Origin: Antedon mediterranea
Taxonomy: Eukaryota > Echinodermata > Crinoidea > Comatulida > Antedonidae
Direction of reading: 5' to 3'
Assembly: GCF_964355755.1 (NCBI RefSeq)
Contig: NC_092677.1
Span: 22,850,101 to 22,914,100, forward strand
Length of the DNA: 64,000 nucleotides
Below, piece after piece: positions 1 through 11,856 of this stretch (positions within the stretch are counted from its first letter, which is position 1; each line of letters starts with the position of its first letter). A program made the position numbers and the translations under genes. The notes below the pieces were generated by a model. It ran no database searches. It had not been told where the DNA came from and saw only the letters and a list, made by a program, of their open reading frames with translations.

Positions 1-349
1 TACACTAGAAATCATTTGTAAAAATCTTACACTTACAATCTTACTCCCCTTGATTGGTGAGTTTCACCACATTTATGGTAAAACTGTTGATCTGTGAAAA
101 GCATGTCATAAGGTCATAGATGTGTTGCTGACTCGCAAAGGTGTTGGCAAGTTTTAGATGGCAAGCAGCAATTGAAAACTGCCATCTTATCTATTGGGAA
201 AAGCTACTGGGATATTTACCCAGACATTATTATTATTGTAAAACCTACTACCAAAAAATGTCCAGGGTGAATGAGACTTTAATTACATCTTCTGAACTGT
301 TAAATGGCTCCATCTTGTACTGAATTCTTTCACGTTGTATATTCTGCAG

Positions 350-501
350 GTGGAAAGGTGATTATGGTGGCAAAAAAAATATGTGGTTTCCATCAAATTA
401 TGTAGAAGAAGTGACACCACCTGTAAGCGACACCAGTCCTGAATCAGGACTGCTAGGAGATCTACAAAAAGGATCTATTGATTTGATACACTGTAGCTGT
501 G
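350..501 (+). CDS. PLCG: PLCG exon: end of SH3 domain and start of split-PH second half
   Basis: The exon follows a CTGCAG acceptor and ends before GTAAGT. It reads [20 protein letters not shown], the classic end of the PLC-gamma SH3 domain (WG motif region and the PSNYV beta strand). It then gives a short linker and [16 protein letters not shown], which enters the C-terminal PH half. The first base belongs to a codon split with an upstream exon outside the window; the last base completes an Asp codon with the next exon. Confidence 0.95.
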
Positions 502-3500
502 GTAAGTTTAAGATTAAGTTTCATGAAGGAAAAATCTATTGGAGGTAAAGATCCGAGTATTCATTGTTTTACTTCAATGGAAAGTGTGGTTTAAGGCCAA
601 GTTTTTTTGATATTTTATGGGCTTATCCAGGTGTGAGCTTATATCCACATGTGAGCTTAATCTAAGTGTGTAGTTATATCCAAGTGTGCAGTTATATCCA
701 AGTGTGGACTTATATCTAAGTATGGGCTCTTATATCCAAGTGTGGGCTTATATCCAAGTGTGGGCTTATATCCAAGTGTGGGCTTATATCCAAGTGTGGG
801 CTTATATCCAAGTGTGGGCTTATATCGATGTGTGCAGTTATATCCATGTGTGGGTTTATATCCAAGTGTAGGGTTATATCGAAGTGTGGACTTATATCTA
901 AGTATGGGCTCTCATTTCCAAGTGTGGGCTTATATCTAAGTATGGGCTCTCATTTCCAAGTGTGGGGTTATATCCAAATGTAGGCTTATATTTATATTTA
1001 AGTACTGTGTGGGCTTATATCCACATGTGAGCTTAATCTAAGTGTGCAGTTATATCCAAGTGTGGGCTTATATCTAAGTATGGGCTTATATCCAAGTGTA
1101 GGCTTATATCCGTGGTTGGGCTTATATTCAAGTACTGTGTGGTCTTATATCCACATGTGAGCTTAATCTAAGTGTGCAGTTATATCAAAGTGTGGGCTTA
1201 TATCTAAGTATGGGCTTATATTTAAGTATAGGCTTATATTTAAGTATGGACCAATATCCAAGCCTTATAACCATGTTTGGGCTTATATTTAACACTGTGT
1301 GGGCTTATATCCATGTGTGAGCTTACAGTATATCAAAGTTACTACCAACTATGTGATTATATCCATGGGCTTATAGTCTATAGAAGTGAGAAAAAAGAAA
1401 ATCCTATTAGCTTAGATTAAAGATATCAGTTCAAATAATTGCTTTTCTTACTTTTTATTAAATAAATTAATAGTTTTTTGCAATAATATTTAATAAGTGA
1501 AAGGATAGATGCAATGCTACAAAAAACTAAAATATATTATTTAATTTGGTAAACATTTTTTTTTTCAGATATTATTCCAGGAGGCAAGGGTATTCAACTA
1601 TTCGTATTCTCAATCGTTTCACCAACTCTTCACCAAACACTAGAAATAGCTACACAATCTCGTTTTGAACTTGATGATTGGGTTCAAACAATACGTAAAA
1701 TATCGTACAGGGCGGGAGAACGGGTAAGTGAATAAATATTTTAATCTCCATATCAACATGTCTGATTGACGGCAGTATCACATTGAAACCTACTCCTCCC
1801 CTTCTATAAAATAACTCATTTCTCTTACATTAAAACCTACTCCTCGCCTTCTATAAAATAACTCATTTCTCTTGTCTGATTGACAGCAGTATCGCTCACA
1901 TTGAAACCTACTCCTCTTCTATAAAATAACTCATTTCTCTTGAAAAATAGTCACCAACATTTATATTTTGTATGGCAAAGAGAACTGAAGACATTTTATT
2001 TTTAAGAATATTTTATTAAAGGAAAAATAAGTCAATATCCTGACATTTGGTTTAGAACAGAATTGGCAGAGTTGGTTGGTGTTATCCCAAGGCACTTTTT
2101 TCCACACAAAAGTTTTGCTCTGTACAAGTATGTAAATATCAGAGTAGCATTGCAGAGAGGATTTTCAATGTTCTGGTGTTGTGTCAGAGATTATTGTGGC
2201 TTTTGCATCAGTTTTTTATATCCAACATTAAATAAACAAATTATTGTTAATTTCTTATCATTTTCATCTTTATAATTGATATATTCATTATATAGTGTTT
2301 CCAGAATTAAATCTGTAAAATATTAATATTACATGTTTGGTTAATTAATACAACTTTTTTTTAACCTAAATTAGGAAAGCATTATTTTTTTTTTAAACTC
2401 GAGTCCTCTGCGTACAAATGCCTTTGTTGTTAAAAGATAAAGGAACTTATTTTTTTTTAAATTGCTATAGACAAGGGATGCTCAAAAAAGAGAGCGACGA
2501 CTAAGAATAGCTAAGGAGTTTTCAGATTTGATTGTATACTGTAGATCTGTGACATTCAGGGAGGATGGTAAGTACCTATGTCAAGACGTAGTAATGTATA
2601 AACATAAAATATTACACATTTCAACTACATGCTTCTTGTGTCATGTGAGTGCAGTCAACTACAGAGCCCTCACTCTGTCCACGACAGTGGCTCTGTGTTA
2701 ACTAACACAACTACTTAACCCCCTACTTGTCTCAAAAGTACTATGCTCTTTGACATGCATACAAGCATTCTGGCCATATGGTTTTGTGAATGTTAATAAA
2801 TATATTTTACACCGATTGTTTAAATAATTGTTATCCTTTAAAATGTCTATATTCTTTTCAACTAGCTATTCCTGGAAAATATTATGAAATGTCATCATTT
2901 CCTGAAACTAAAGTAGAGCGTTTTCAGACAACATTAAGACGTTATAACATGACACAGTTAAGTCGAACTTACCCGAAAGGTCAACGTATTGACTCATCTA
3001 ACTATGAGCCAACATTAATGTGGAATTGTGGGTGTCAGATGGTTTCTCTAAACTACCAAACACCAGGTATGTCTTAAGAAAACATGTTATGACAATATTA
3101 AAGAAAATAGTGATTAAGTACCCACATAAATGTACTTAAACCTGTAAAATAAAAAGAGATAAATTTGTCACTGTATCAGTAAAGTTTGTATTTCTGCCGT
3201 TATCACGAACTCCCTTTAATTAAAAAATGCCTCTCTATCTAAAACAGTTTGTGTACGTGTCACAAACTCATTTTACGTATGTTTCCGAACGGTTGAAAAT
3301 ACTTTAGGAACTCCCTTGTGACATAAAAGTATACACACAAAATCCACAAAGTTGTAAAACTCAAAAACAAAGCTTTAATTTCAATCAACTTCAACTTTCA
3401 ACAATCCAGTAAGCACTTCAAACAAAACAGTTTCACAATAACTTTTACAATCTTATTTCAAAATATTATGCTTCAATCAAAAATTTTTCTCCCTTCTTAC

Positions 3501-6500
3501 AATTGTTATATTTCCCCTTATATACAATATGTTCATAACCTTCTAGATCATTCCTTATACTTCTTATTCTATTGGATTACAGTTTCTATTAATAGCACTT
3601 CTGGAATGTTCCTGATTGTTCTTATATTAATTATACATGGTTTCTTAAATCAAAAAATCTTATTCCAGAATGTTCATGTAGATACTTAGATGTTACTGTA
3701 TATGTTAAGGAATGGTAATTTATTACACCCTGTATTTTGATTTCACAATTATGTGATGATTTAAATTACATTTTTTTATAAACTAAGTAATTTAAAACCT
3801 TTAATAAAAATTAACCAAAGTATCAATATAGTGTAAATTATTTGGTTTCTTAGTCTATTTCGTAGTTTATTTTACATCAACATTTTCATTTTTACACTTG
3901 TGCTTAACAGCGCATAGAGACTATTTGTATTTTGCGCTATATAAATTTAAACCATTATCAAAGTGGTCACATCCAATCACGATTATGATACACTAGTCAT
4001 ATATGATTAATTAATCTATTTGTTGTTTATTGGAATATTACACAAAGTTTCTAGTCAATCAAAAAGGAGTGGAGTCTTACCAATTACCAGATGTTGCCAC
4101 ACAATTTATATACAGTACTTGTATGCTCCAATTGAACCTTGAGTTGTTCAAATCAATTCATTTCTTGATCCAAAAAAAAACAGTAACCAAAATATGAAAG
4201 TTTATGGACAAATTTTTCTTATAAAAATATTATAATGAATGATAACAATTTGACTTGACAGATCGGCCAATGCAGCTGAATGAGGGCTTGTTTCAGATGA
4301 ATGGACGATGTGGCTATCTTTTACAACCAGAGAGTATGCGAAGTGAAAACTATGATCCTATAGACAAGAGAACACTTCAGGGTGTAGATGCTATCCATTT
4401 AACTGTTGATGTAAGTTAATTAACTTGTACATAATTATGTATATGCTATAAATATATACATCCAAAGGCAAAATACTGAAAAAATGACAATGCTGTGGGT
4501 ATCATCAGTGGCTGGATCTCAATGGATATACAAATAAAAAGGCGAAAAAGCTAAATCAAATCTTACATATTTTTTCTTTAATGGAATTCATTCCAAATTC
4601 ATTCCAATTCTGAATGAATTAATCAGTCAAAAACAATAAAATTAAAATAATGATTGGTATTGCAGTGTGTAAAGTATGTAAACACAACATTTTCTAATGT
4701 TTTATGTATATCTATTACTAGACAAAACATACCGTCCAGAAAGGTATTTGTGACCTATACTTACATTGCTTTATATGCCGCATCTTCTGTATCTTCAATT
4801 CATTGCTATTATACTTTACCCTTGTTGTTGCTACCCCTACATTTGTCACTAGGTCAGGTTAATTAAAAATATAATGATTATGAAGTCAACAAGTACAATT
4901 AACTTAATGCAATAACATTTGATACATTTTCTCATTTCTGTATGATAATAATTTATTTATGAATGTTTTTTTTTTAGATTATTGGAGGTAGACATCTAAG
5001 GAAAGCAGGAAGAGGATTGATTAGCCCATTTATTGAAGTAGAGATAGTAGGGGCTGAATATGACAGTAGAAATAAATTCAAGACAGCAACAATTGGTACG
5101 TATACAGTAATTATATCAATTGATTATAGAGATAATTTAACAATATTCATAATATGCAATATGTAAGTTTTGTGAGACTTAAACCCACATTCTCCAGTAT
5201 GTATTCACATTGATATTTTAATTACAATATTTTCAATCAATTAGTAATAGAACAACAAACTACCTAGTCTGGGTTCCAGACGAAGTTGTTTTGTCTTAAT
5301 ATTAGTAAAAAGATAAATATTTTGGCACATATGGCGTTTCATACGTATACTACTTGATTTTGGATACTCCGTCTGGGGAAACACGCACAAGTCACGTGGT
5401 TTGACACCAAGAATTCTTGGTGCATACGATTATCCGGTTGACTAGTTTCAGCTGCATGCGATTGGCTACTCACTCGTACACTGTTTTAATATTCATATTT
5501 TAGAATTTCAAAGACTCAACAACTAAGATGATGCGCATGCGCTATGTTACGTTTAGACAATGTGTACTTGGGTACATTTATGAAAGTTTCTAAAGGCTAG
5601 AAATTATTTTATATGCCTAGTAGTCTGGTAAACATTTGATGGGATTTTTCCCAAGAACATGAAAACTCGTCTTGATATGATAGGCTTCTAGCTTCTCCGC
5701 AAATCAAACATTGAATGGATCATTTATTACGCGGAGATAATTTTGATTTAATTCCCATCCATACCCTGTCCTGTTCTGTGTGGTGGTGTAGCCATGTTGT
5801 GTGCCGGTGGTGGTATGTATTGTAGGCCTACATTATTGGCGTTTTATTTGGCAGGTCATACGTGCGAATTGAGCAGGACCTACGAAAAAGGCCTAGGCCA
5901 AGGACTAAACAATTGGTAAACAACTTGGCATTACGATTTTATATTTCAACAGTCTCGATCGTACATTCAGCACTGCACGTACTCGATCTTTTTCATTTTG
6001 AAACAAAATGATCATTGGTTGATTCGAAATCCATATTTACATACCGCCCGCCCCATATAGCCAAATACGGTATGATAACCTACGTCATTCTTATCGGATG
6101 TTTGCGGTCTGCAAATCGATTTCTATACGTGTTTCACAAGTCTGTATTTTCAGACAAAAATCGCGGTCGAAATAAAAACAAATAAATTTTTAAAAAAGAC
6201 AATACAGACTTGGGGCAAGTCTACAAAGTACCTAGAGATGGACATATTGCGCATTCGGCTAAACTGGTGGTAGTCACTGTATTGTGCGCATGAAAACACC
6301 ACTTTGGTCCACCATGATTCAAATCCTGGTATATGTATATGTATATTCTAACTGGTGTGTAGATTGGAATACATGTAGATAGCGCATGAAATGTTAAGCC
6401 GTTAGTCTTGTGTGGGACATGGCTAATGTGCGCGTTAAAGAACGCAGTACACTCCCGGTGTACTGCCCGATTTACCACCAGAAGGACCCCACCTGAAACA

Positions 6501-9500
6501 AGAATTTTCTGTATATCTACCTACTAGACAATTACCACCTATACATCTATCCAAAAAACATTCAGCTTGTATTTAGATAAAATAAATGTTTTTGTAGTAT
6601 TATTATTTAAATTACATGTGTGGCTGATTTTTTGTTATCTGTTCTTGCTTTATAAGCCTGCATTTGAAGGATGTTGATTATAGATGTTACAAGATGTCTG
6701 ATGTCATGTTTTGAGAACTCAATCATGGTTTTTTTTTAATAAAAAAAACATGATTTTTGAAGAACAAAGCATATATAAAGTTTCACTATGATACACCAAC
6801 CATTCAATTTTGGCTGTATCATTTAAACAAAAATAAAACATTGGATTGATTGAAACATTCAATTGATGTGCTTGGACAAACCATTTTCAATTAAGGCTAA
6901 AGGTTTTAGGGGTTAAGTTAATGGTACTTGTAAATGAATGTATATTTCTATTTTCAGTTGATAATGGTTTCAACCCTGTTTTTAAGGAGTCCTGCGAGTT
7001 TGACATTTTGAATCCAGAGTTTGCGTTCATTCGCTTTGTAGTTCAGGATGAGGACATGTTTGGTGATCCTAACTTTATTGGTCAGGCAACATATCCGTTA
7101 AGAGCAATACGATCCGGTAAAATAAAGTGTTTGAATCTTGTTATTAGAAAAATAGGGCAAATTTAATACATTTTTTAACCACTTTTATTCAATAAAACAA
7201 AAGGCAAACTGTACAGAAAACAATAAAATAAGAAAATAAAATAAAATACTAGAGCAAAGTATTAGCCAAGCTTAAAGGTAGTGGAACAGAAAAATAAAAC
7301 AATAAAATTTAAATTTAAAAAATAAAATGATTCAATCAGAACATAAAATGTCAAAGCCCTCAACCTGGCTTCTGAATGTCTTTCACAGAAATGGCAAAGA
7401 AAGAGGTATATTACTGGGATGATTAGCCCTTTCACTGTGTATACACGGTATTACCGGGTATTAGAAAACCAATGATTTAATCGTATTTGCCTATAATATA
7501 GCACCCTCTATATTTTTTGATAAACTTAAAGAATTTATTAAAGCTACATTTTAACATGCGCCCTCTATATGTGTTTATATCAGCTTGATTTCAATTTCAA
7601 CTTGCACCATCTGGGAAATAAGATATCACATGTTATAACCATTTTGACCTTAGAACGTTGTATTATTAGCTATAAGGGCGCAAAAACAACCTCCAGTTAC
7701 TAAATTTACCCACCTTAATAGGAAAATATCGTGTTCATCATAATATGCAAAAAACAGTCTGAAATAATCGTTAGTTTTTCTATATTATAGAGATGTTTTT
7801 GACCCAAAACTTTCATTTATGCGTAATTTTTTATAAAACGATAAAAATAAATCAATTTTTAAAAATATACATATATTCATCAATATCCAGAGAGAAACTC
7901 ATATTCCATAAGAGTTTCTTATAGAAAAAATAAAATAAATAAATGTTATCATTGAATTGACAAAAAACAGGAATTTTAAAGTAGCTGTTATGACGTCACA
8001 TTAATATGCAAATTAGATTTTTTTTACTCACAACCGTAGACCAAACTTTTACCCACCTCACACCACAAAAATAATTACAAAATTATCTCATTTAGTTTTT
8101 TTTTTGCAATTTATTAAAATGGCATATTTTTGTTAAATAAATAATACTCACATAGGTGGGAATAATGCTGCACAGTGAAAGTGTTAAGTGGCTGCCCACA
8201 GTTAAAGTGAAATAATATCTATTTTTTATTATAGTATTCTGTTTTTATGTTCTCAGGATATCGATCTGTTCCTTTGAAGAATGGATATAGTGAACCTCTT
8301 GAACTCTCATCACTGCTTGTCAAAATTGACGTCCGAGTAATTGGGGTAAGGAGAATTATTCTTTAATAACTTGGGTCACATATTTCCACTTGTACTGTAT
8401 ATTTGAATCTATAAGATCCTCAGAATCTTGTTTAAAGTAGATGATTATTCAACCATTATGTTGCATCTTATTCAGGTACCTTTGTAATTATTTACCATTT
8501 CTATTTTCTTGTTTTCTCATCCAAATTATAATCAAGCAAAAATGATTTGATGTGTAATATTAATTTTAGGCGAGTGATGAATCTGCTATTTATGATTCAA
8601 TATCTGTTCTTCGAGAAAGAACGCAAATATTGGAAAAAAATGTGAGTGAGCTGAAAGCAGAAGATGTTCAGTATAATATGCGTTGTATGGAATTGGAACG
8701 GTGCCAGGAGAAACTGTTTGAATTACAAGAGATGAGAAGGTTTGGTATAGTTGATTGTTTCAGTTAGGTCACATGAACGTGCCTATTAAAAAATATAAAT
8801 AGTAATTGTTATGTGCTTTAAAGATGAATAATGTGAAGACATGTCTGTTTAGCAATTTGTTGTTACTATCAATCAATCAATTCTTATTTTCCATCATAAC
8901 AAACATAAAAAAATACAATTTAAGATGGAGGACGTACAACTAAGGCAGAGCCTGAAAAAACGTTGTAGAACCTTTACAATAAAAACACTAACAAAAACGT
9001 ACACATACAAATATTGAAGGACATAAATAAATATATATAAAAATACATATAAATTAACAATATACATATGTAAAGATGCAACCCACCCACCCTTGTAATA
9101 TGCATAGCCAAAATGAACAAGTTATCTATTAATATAAGCATAAATAAAAAATATAAACTGTACAAGGTAAAGCCACTTAGTCAAGAGATTGTATGTGCTT
9201 AGAAATCTGTGTTTTGAAATGATTAACACTAAGTAAAAGATTTGAACTTGTCACTTGGGATGAGTTAGGTTATCCATGCTAAAGCTACATGCATGTACAC
9301 ACATTCATTATGCTATCCTATATGATCTATGTTTTTTAGTGCTGGATTCTGTCTATTTTGTGTCGTATAGTGTATACAGTATTTACACTGTATATACTAC
9401 ATACAGTGTAGCATAGGTGAAATTACACGATAAGATCCATTTTTGACATACTCACATCATCAAAATGAAACATAAAGACAACAATTCCAGAAGAATTTTG

Positions 9501-9682
9501 TCTGACTAAGAATTACATTCTTCTTAATGTTGCCCTTTGATGGGTTCTTTCTTTCAATCTTTGTACTTTTTTAGTTTGCTACTGTATTTAATTTTTAATT
9601 TGTTAATTTCTTTTTTTTTATTGACAGAAAGCAACAACTTAGAAAGACTCCAAGCAATAAACAAGCATCTTGGTTGAGATAA
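350..9682 (+). CDS. PLCG: Phospholipase C gamma, C-terminal 447 residues (10 exons, 5' part outside window)
   Basis: This is the 3' half of a phosphoinositide-specific phospholipase C of the gamma class, the cytosolic enzyme that cleaves PIP2 to IP3 and diacylglycerol downstream of receptor tyrosine kinases. Exons 350-501, 1569-1723, 2471-2567, 2866-3066, 4262-4410, 4978-5095, 6958-7116, 8257-8345, 8570-8739 and 9628-9682 all have GT/AG borders and compatible phases, and give one frame of 447 residues ending in TAA. In order they encode the end of the SH3 domain (residues 1-22), the second half of the split PH domain (about 35-100), the catalytic Y box (about 115-225), the C2 domain (about 245-373) and a charged helical tail (374-447). 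An SH3 followed by a split PH in front of the Y box is diagnostic of the gamma class. Vertebrates have two paralogues and I cannot say which applies; an invertebrate usually has one. No stop or frameshift is seen. Confidence 0.95.
621..1370. repeat. 18-bp minisatellite in a PLCG intron
   Basis: The unit TTATATCCAAGTGTGGGC is repeated with variants (GTGCAG, TCTAAGTAT, CCACATGTGAGC) over about 750 bp between the SH3 and PH exons. The core at about 740-830 is nearly perfect; the flanks are degenerate. Because 18 is a multiple of three, several frames stay open, but they are intronic and noncoding. Confidence 0.9.
1569..1723 (+). CDS. PLCG: PLCG exon: second half of the split PH domain
   Basis: A T-rich tract plus CAG precedes the exon and GTAAGT follows it. 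The residues [16 protein letters not shown], then [16 protein letters not shown], include the conserved Trp of the last PH helix (DDWVQ). The exon ends in phase 0. Confidence 0.95.
1758..1945. repeat. Short tandem duplication in a PLCG intron
   Basis: A block containing CCTACTCCTC and CTTCTATAAAATAACTCATT occurs three times in tandem just downstream of the 1723 donor. The first and third copies also carry a shared CTGATTGAC lead. No coding signal is seen. Confidence 0.75.
2471..2567 (+). CDS. PLCG: PLCG exon: PH-Y linker and start of catalytic Y box
   Basis: The acceptor is TATAG and the donor is GTAAGT. The product runs from a basic linker ([12 protein letters not shown]) into [13 protein letters not shown], the opening strand of the PLC-Y half of the TIM barrel. 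Confidence 0.93.
2866..3066 (+). CDS. PLCG: PLCG exon: catalytic Y box core
   Basis: The acceptor is CTAG and the donor is GTATGT. It contains [19 protein letters not shown], the Y-box segment whose Arg and Tyr contact the inositol phosphates in known PLC structures, then [15 protein letters not shown], the next barrel strand. Nothing is missing relative to the family as I know it. Confidence 0.95.
3067..4261 (+). other. PLCG intron, no further feature
   Basis: The intron is AT-rich between the GTATGT donor and ACAG acceptor. I see no conserved exon or clear repeat. The open frame at 3468-3689 is low complexity and has no splice context. Confidence 0.7.
4262..4410 (+). CDS. PLCG: PLCG exon: end of Y box and entry to C2
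   Basis: It follows ACAG and ends before [26 protein letters not shown] is the typical end of the PLC barrel, followed by a linker and the first strand of the C2 domain (AIHLTVD). Confidence 0.95.
4978..5095 (+). CDS. PLCG: PLCG exon: C2 domain strands 1-3
   Basis: It follows TTTTTTAG and ends before GTACGT. It reads [20 protein letters not shown], then [19 protein letters not shown], matching C2 strands 1-3. Confidence 0.94.
6216..6480 (+). repeat. Probable tRNA-derived SINE in a PLCG intron
   Basis: An A-box-like GGCTAAACTGG (6257-6267) is followed 59 bases downstream (start to start) by a B-box-like GATTCAAATCC (6316-6326), the internal promoter arrangement of RNA polymerase III genes. 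The 3' part, with GTTAAAGAACGCAGTACAC and CCCGGTGTACTGCC, resembles a second sequence at 27078-27160. There is no cloverleaf with a good acceptor stem, so I read it as a SINE, not a tRNA gene. Confidence 0.45.
6958..7116 (+). CDS. PLCG: PLCG exon: C2 domain middle
   Basis: It follows TTTTCAG and ends before GTAAAA. It contains [16 protein letters not shown] and then [20 protein letters not shown], the usual C2 core of PLC-gamma with its calcium-loop acidic residues (QDEDMFGD). Confidence 0.95.
7436..8183. mobile_element. Non-autonomous piggyBac-like MITE
   Basis: The ends GCCCTTTCACTGTG and CACAGTGAAAGTG are inverted, and the right end abuts TTAA (8184-8187); the left has ATTA in the matching place. 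CCCTTT-type ends with TTAA targets are typical of piggyBac. The 750-bp interior has no ORF and lies wholly in a PLCG intron. Confidence 0.5.
8257..8345 (+). CDS. PLCG: PLCG exon: C2 domain last strands
   Basis: It follows TTCTCAG and ends before GTAAGG. It gives [20 protein letters not shown], then VKIDVRVIG, the closing C2 strands. Confidence 0.94.
8570..8739 (+). CDS. PLCG: PLCG exon: C-terminal helical tail
   Basis: It follows TTTTAG and ends before GTTTGG. The product is charged and helix-prone, rich in Glu, Lys and Leu ([20 protein letters not shown], then [18 protein letters not shown]), and suggests a short coiled coil. The frame and phase continue exactly from the C2 exon. This tail is less conserved in the family, so its role is unknown to me. 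Confidence 0.85.
8868..9180 (-). repeat. Possible LINE 3' tail fragment
   Basis: AT-rich sequence begins with a CAATCAATCAATTCTTATT tract. Read on the minus strand, it ends like the 3' tail of a CR1/L2-type LINE (compare 54428-54600). There is no coding remnant, so this is weak. Confidence 0.25.
9342..9500 (+). repeat. Dispersed repeat family copy 1
   Basis: It shares TTTTGTGTC, then CAGTGTAGCATAGGTGAAAT and a following AAAATGAAAC block, with copies at 33836, 62715 and 63568. A short imperfect palindrome, GTATACAGTATTTACACTGT, lies just upstream of the conserved core. The class is unknown. Confidence 0.65.
9628..9682 (+). CDS. PLCG: PLCG terminal exon with stop codon
   Basis: A T-rich tract plus GACAG precedes it. 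The split Arg codon is completed, then [17 protein letters not shown] is followed by TAA at 9680-9682. It is short, so the exact end rests on phase agreement and the good acceptor. Confidence 0.8.
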
Positions 9683-11714
9683 ATATTATGCAGATATAGG
9701 TGTAGTATCCCTAAAGAGCATCTTCGTCCCTCTAACAACTTCACTTCCCTAGATCATAGTAATTTATGGATGTTCATGTATTCTATTGCCTAAACATTTA
9801 TGATGGCTAAGTAATGTTGGTTGAATAAAATAATAAATCAAGCAATTGACATGGAACAATACAGAGTGACAGATACCACAGTGTTTAACATATAGAAGAT
9901 ACACACAGTAGAAGATAAATGAAGATTTTATTCTGCTTTTGTGACATCATTACAAACATGTAATGCAAGAGGATAACTTGAAAATCGCGGACGTTATTTT
10001 GCAAACAAACACACAAAGCAAGTAATATACTTGACATTTAACCAAATAAAAACGTTTTTTTTTATTGAATACAGATGACTTACAAACAAATGTGTGAAGA
10101 CCAAAATAATGTGTGATTGCCTTAATTTGAAAATATTTAATGACCAAGCAGTTAAGATGAAAGGAACAGTAATTCATAGCCACTAATTCAATGGTATGAG
10201 TTCATTAGTGTTTTGAGTTCATGCGTCTGGAGATAGAACAATGTATTGATTTGGTGGATAGAAAAACGGTTTGACCCTTTACTGGAGAAGTGCGGTAAAC
10301 AAAAGACGAATCAAATCCACAATGGCTCCGACCTTTATGAAATTGAGCTATGGCATATTAATACTGAAAAGAGACCTAAATTCATATCCTTTTTGTTTCA
10401 TTTAATCTCAACATCTTTGAAAAATGGAATTTGTGATATTTTAGGTGAGACAGTGATTGTGTCAATATTTGTGTAGTGTTGTGTGAATGATATTACTCAG
10501 GCTTTATAAACTAATGTATTTGGTTTGCAATGACGGTGACATCCTTAAATGACATAGTAAACTTGTAGTATAAATTATTGTACAGAGTAACAAGTTATGA
10601 ATGAGACATACTGTACATTTTTTGAATGATATTCATGATTTTCCCCAGATCTTGTATTCTTCTACAGTAAGCCCTATATAAGAAGAACCAACATTATAGT
10701 ATTGAGCCACATTATACAGCAAATCTCTGGCATGTATTTTCGGACTATAATTAATACTGCCTGTAAAGTTAATTAATTAAACATACTGTAGGAAGCCACA
10801 CATCACTGTGGTAAATATTAAGTGCAAGAATAAAATATTATTGTCCACACCACACTGAACTACACACGCATTATTGAAAGCATAGATATTGTATACTATA
10901 ACAATACTATAATATCTATATGTTGAAAGTAAACAATGAAAGCAGCATACAAGCAGATAACAATTAAACTAATCTATTTTAACAAATGTCGCATTCACGT
11001 TTTCTTGTAGAATGTGTACCAAACATTTTGACATAATTATTTATTTTTTTATATTTCTACTTTTTTTCCCGGTTACAAAAAGATATTATGGTACTGATTA
11101 CAAACTGAATAAGATAGTACTAAAAAGAATCAAATTATTAATTGAATAGTTGGAAGACATAGATATACTATAGACTGTTGTTGTTTTGATATATTAACCT
11201 TTAGAATGACTGTTTATTTTGTTTCACAATATTTGTGTACAAGTGAAATATAAATATTGTATATATTTATATGTTATAAAAAAGCATATCAGACATATTT
11301 TTTAAATACTTGAGAATGCAATAGAAGAATAAGCAGTGGTTGTTGGCCAATTTTGATTAAGTTGTTTTTTATTTCATACATATCCAAAAATCTGTAAAGT
11401 GTATCAATCTAAAAATAATCCAAACAAACCTTCATCTATTTTAAATTAAAAAAGATTGTTGTGAAGGAAATGCTTTTTAGTTTTATTGAAAGTTAACGTC
11501 TGCTGTTGCTAGTATCACTTTATCAATAATATAAGAAGCATCATTTTATTTTGCAGTGACGTTTTACTAAGTTGAATATCTGGAAAATGTATCGTAGTAT
11601 AAAATGTACGTAAATGGTTTATTAAAACTATTTTATTTTGTTTCTCAAATTCTTTGCAATATTTGTTATAAACCACAGAGGCAATTTATCAGGAAATCAA
11701 CCTATTATGGCTTA

Positions 11715-11856
11715 GTTGTGACTGGGACGTAATGCAAGGACGTAAGCACAACGCAAGCAAATTGACCAATGACAAGTGACCTATTAAACCATCACTTGTG
11801 ATTGGTCAAATTAGTTGCATTGTATTTTCATCCTTGCGTTGCGTTCTAGTGGGAAC
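11715..11856. mobile_element. 142-bp MITE with long inverted repeats
   Basis: The left arm (GACGTAATGCAAGGACGTAA, then ATTGACCAATGACAAGTG) pairs with the right arm (CACTTGTGATTGGTCAAAT, then TCCTTGCGTTGCGTTC). The loop is about 10 bases. There is no ORF. It is a short foldback-type MITE. Confidence 0.75.

Noticed and set aside
686-939. ORFs with repeated YIQVWA/GLYPSV units
   Set aside because: They are frames through the 18-bp intronic minisatellite; the unit length, a multiple of three, keeps them open.
6257-6330. tRNA gene
   Set aside because: Only A- and B-box-like motifs; no acceptor stem or complete cloverleaf.
10246-10476. ORF downstream of PLCG
   Set aside because: No motif, no splice context; lies in probable 3' UTR.
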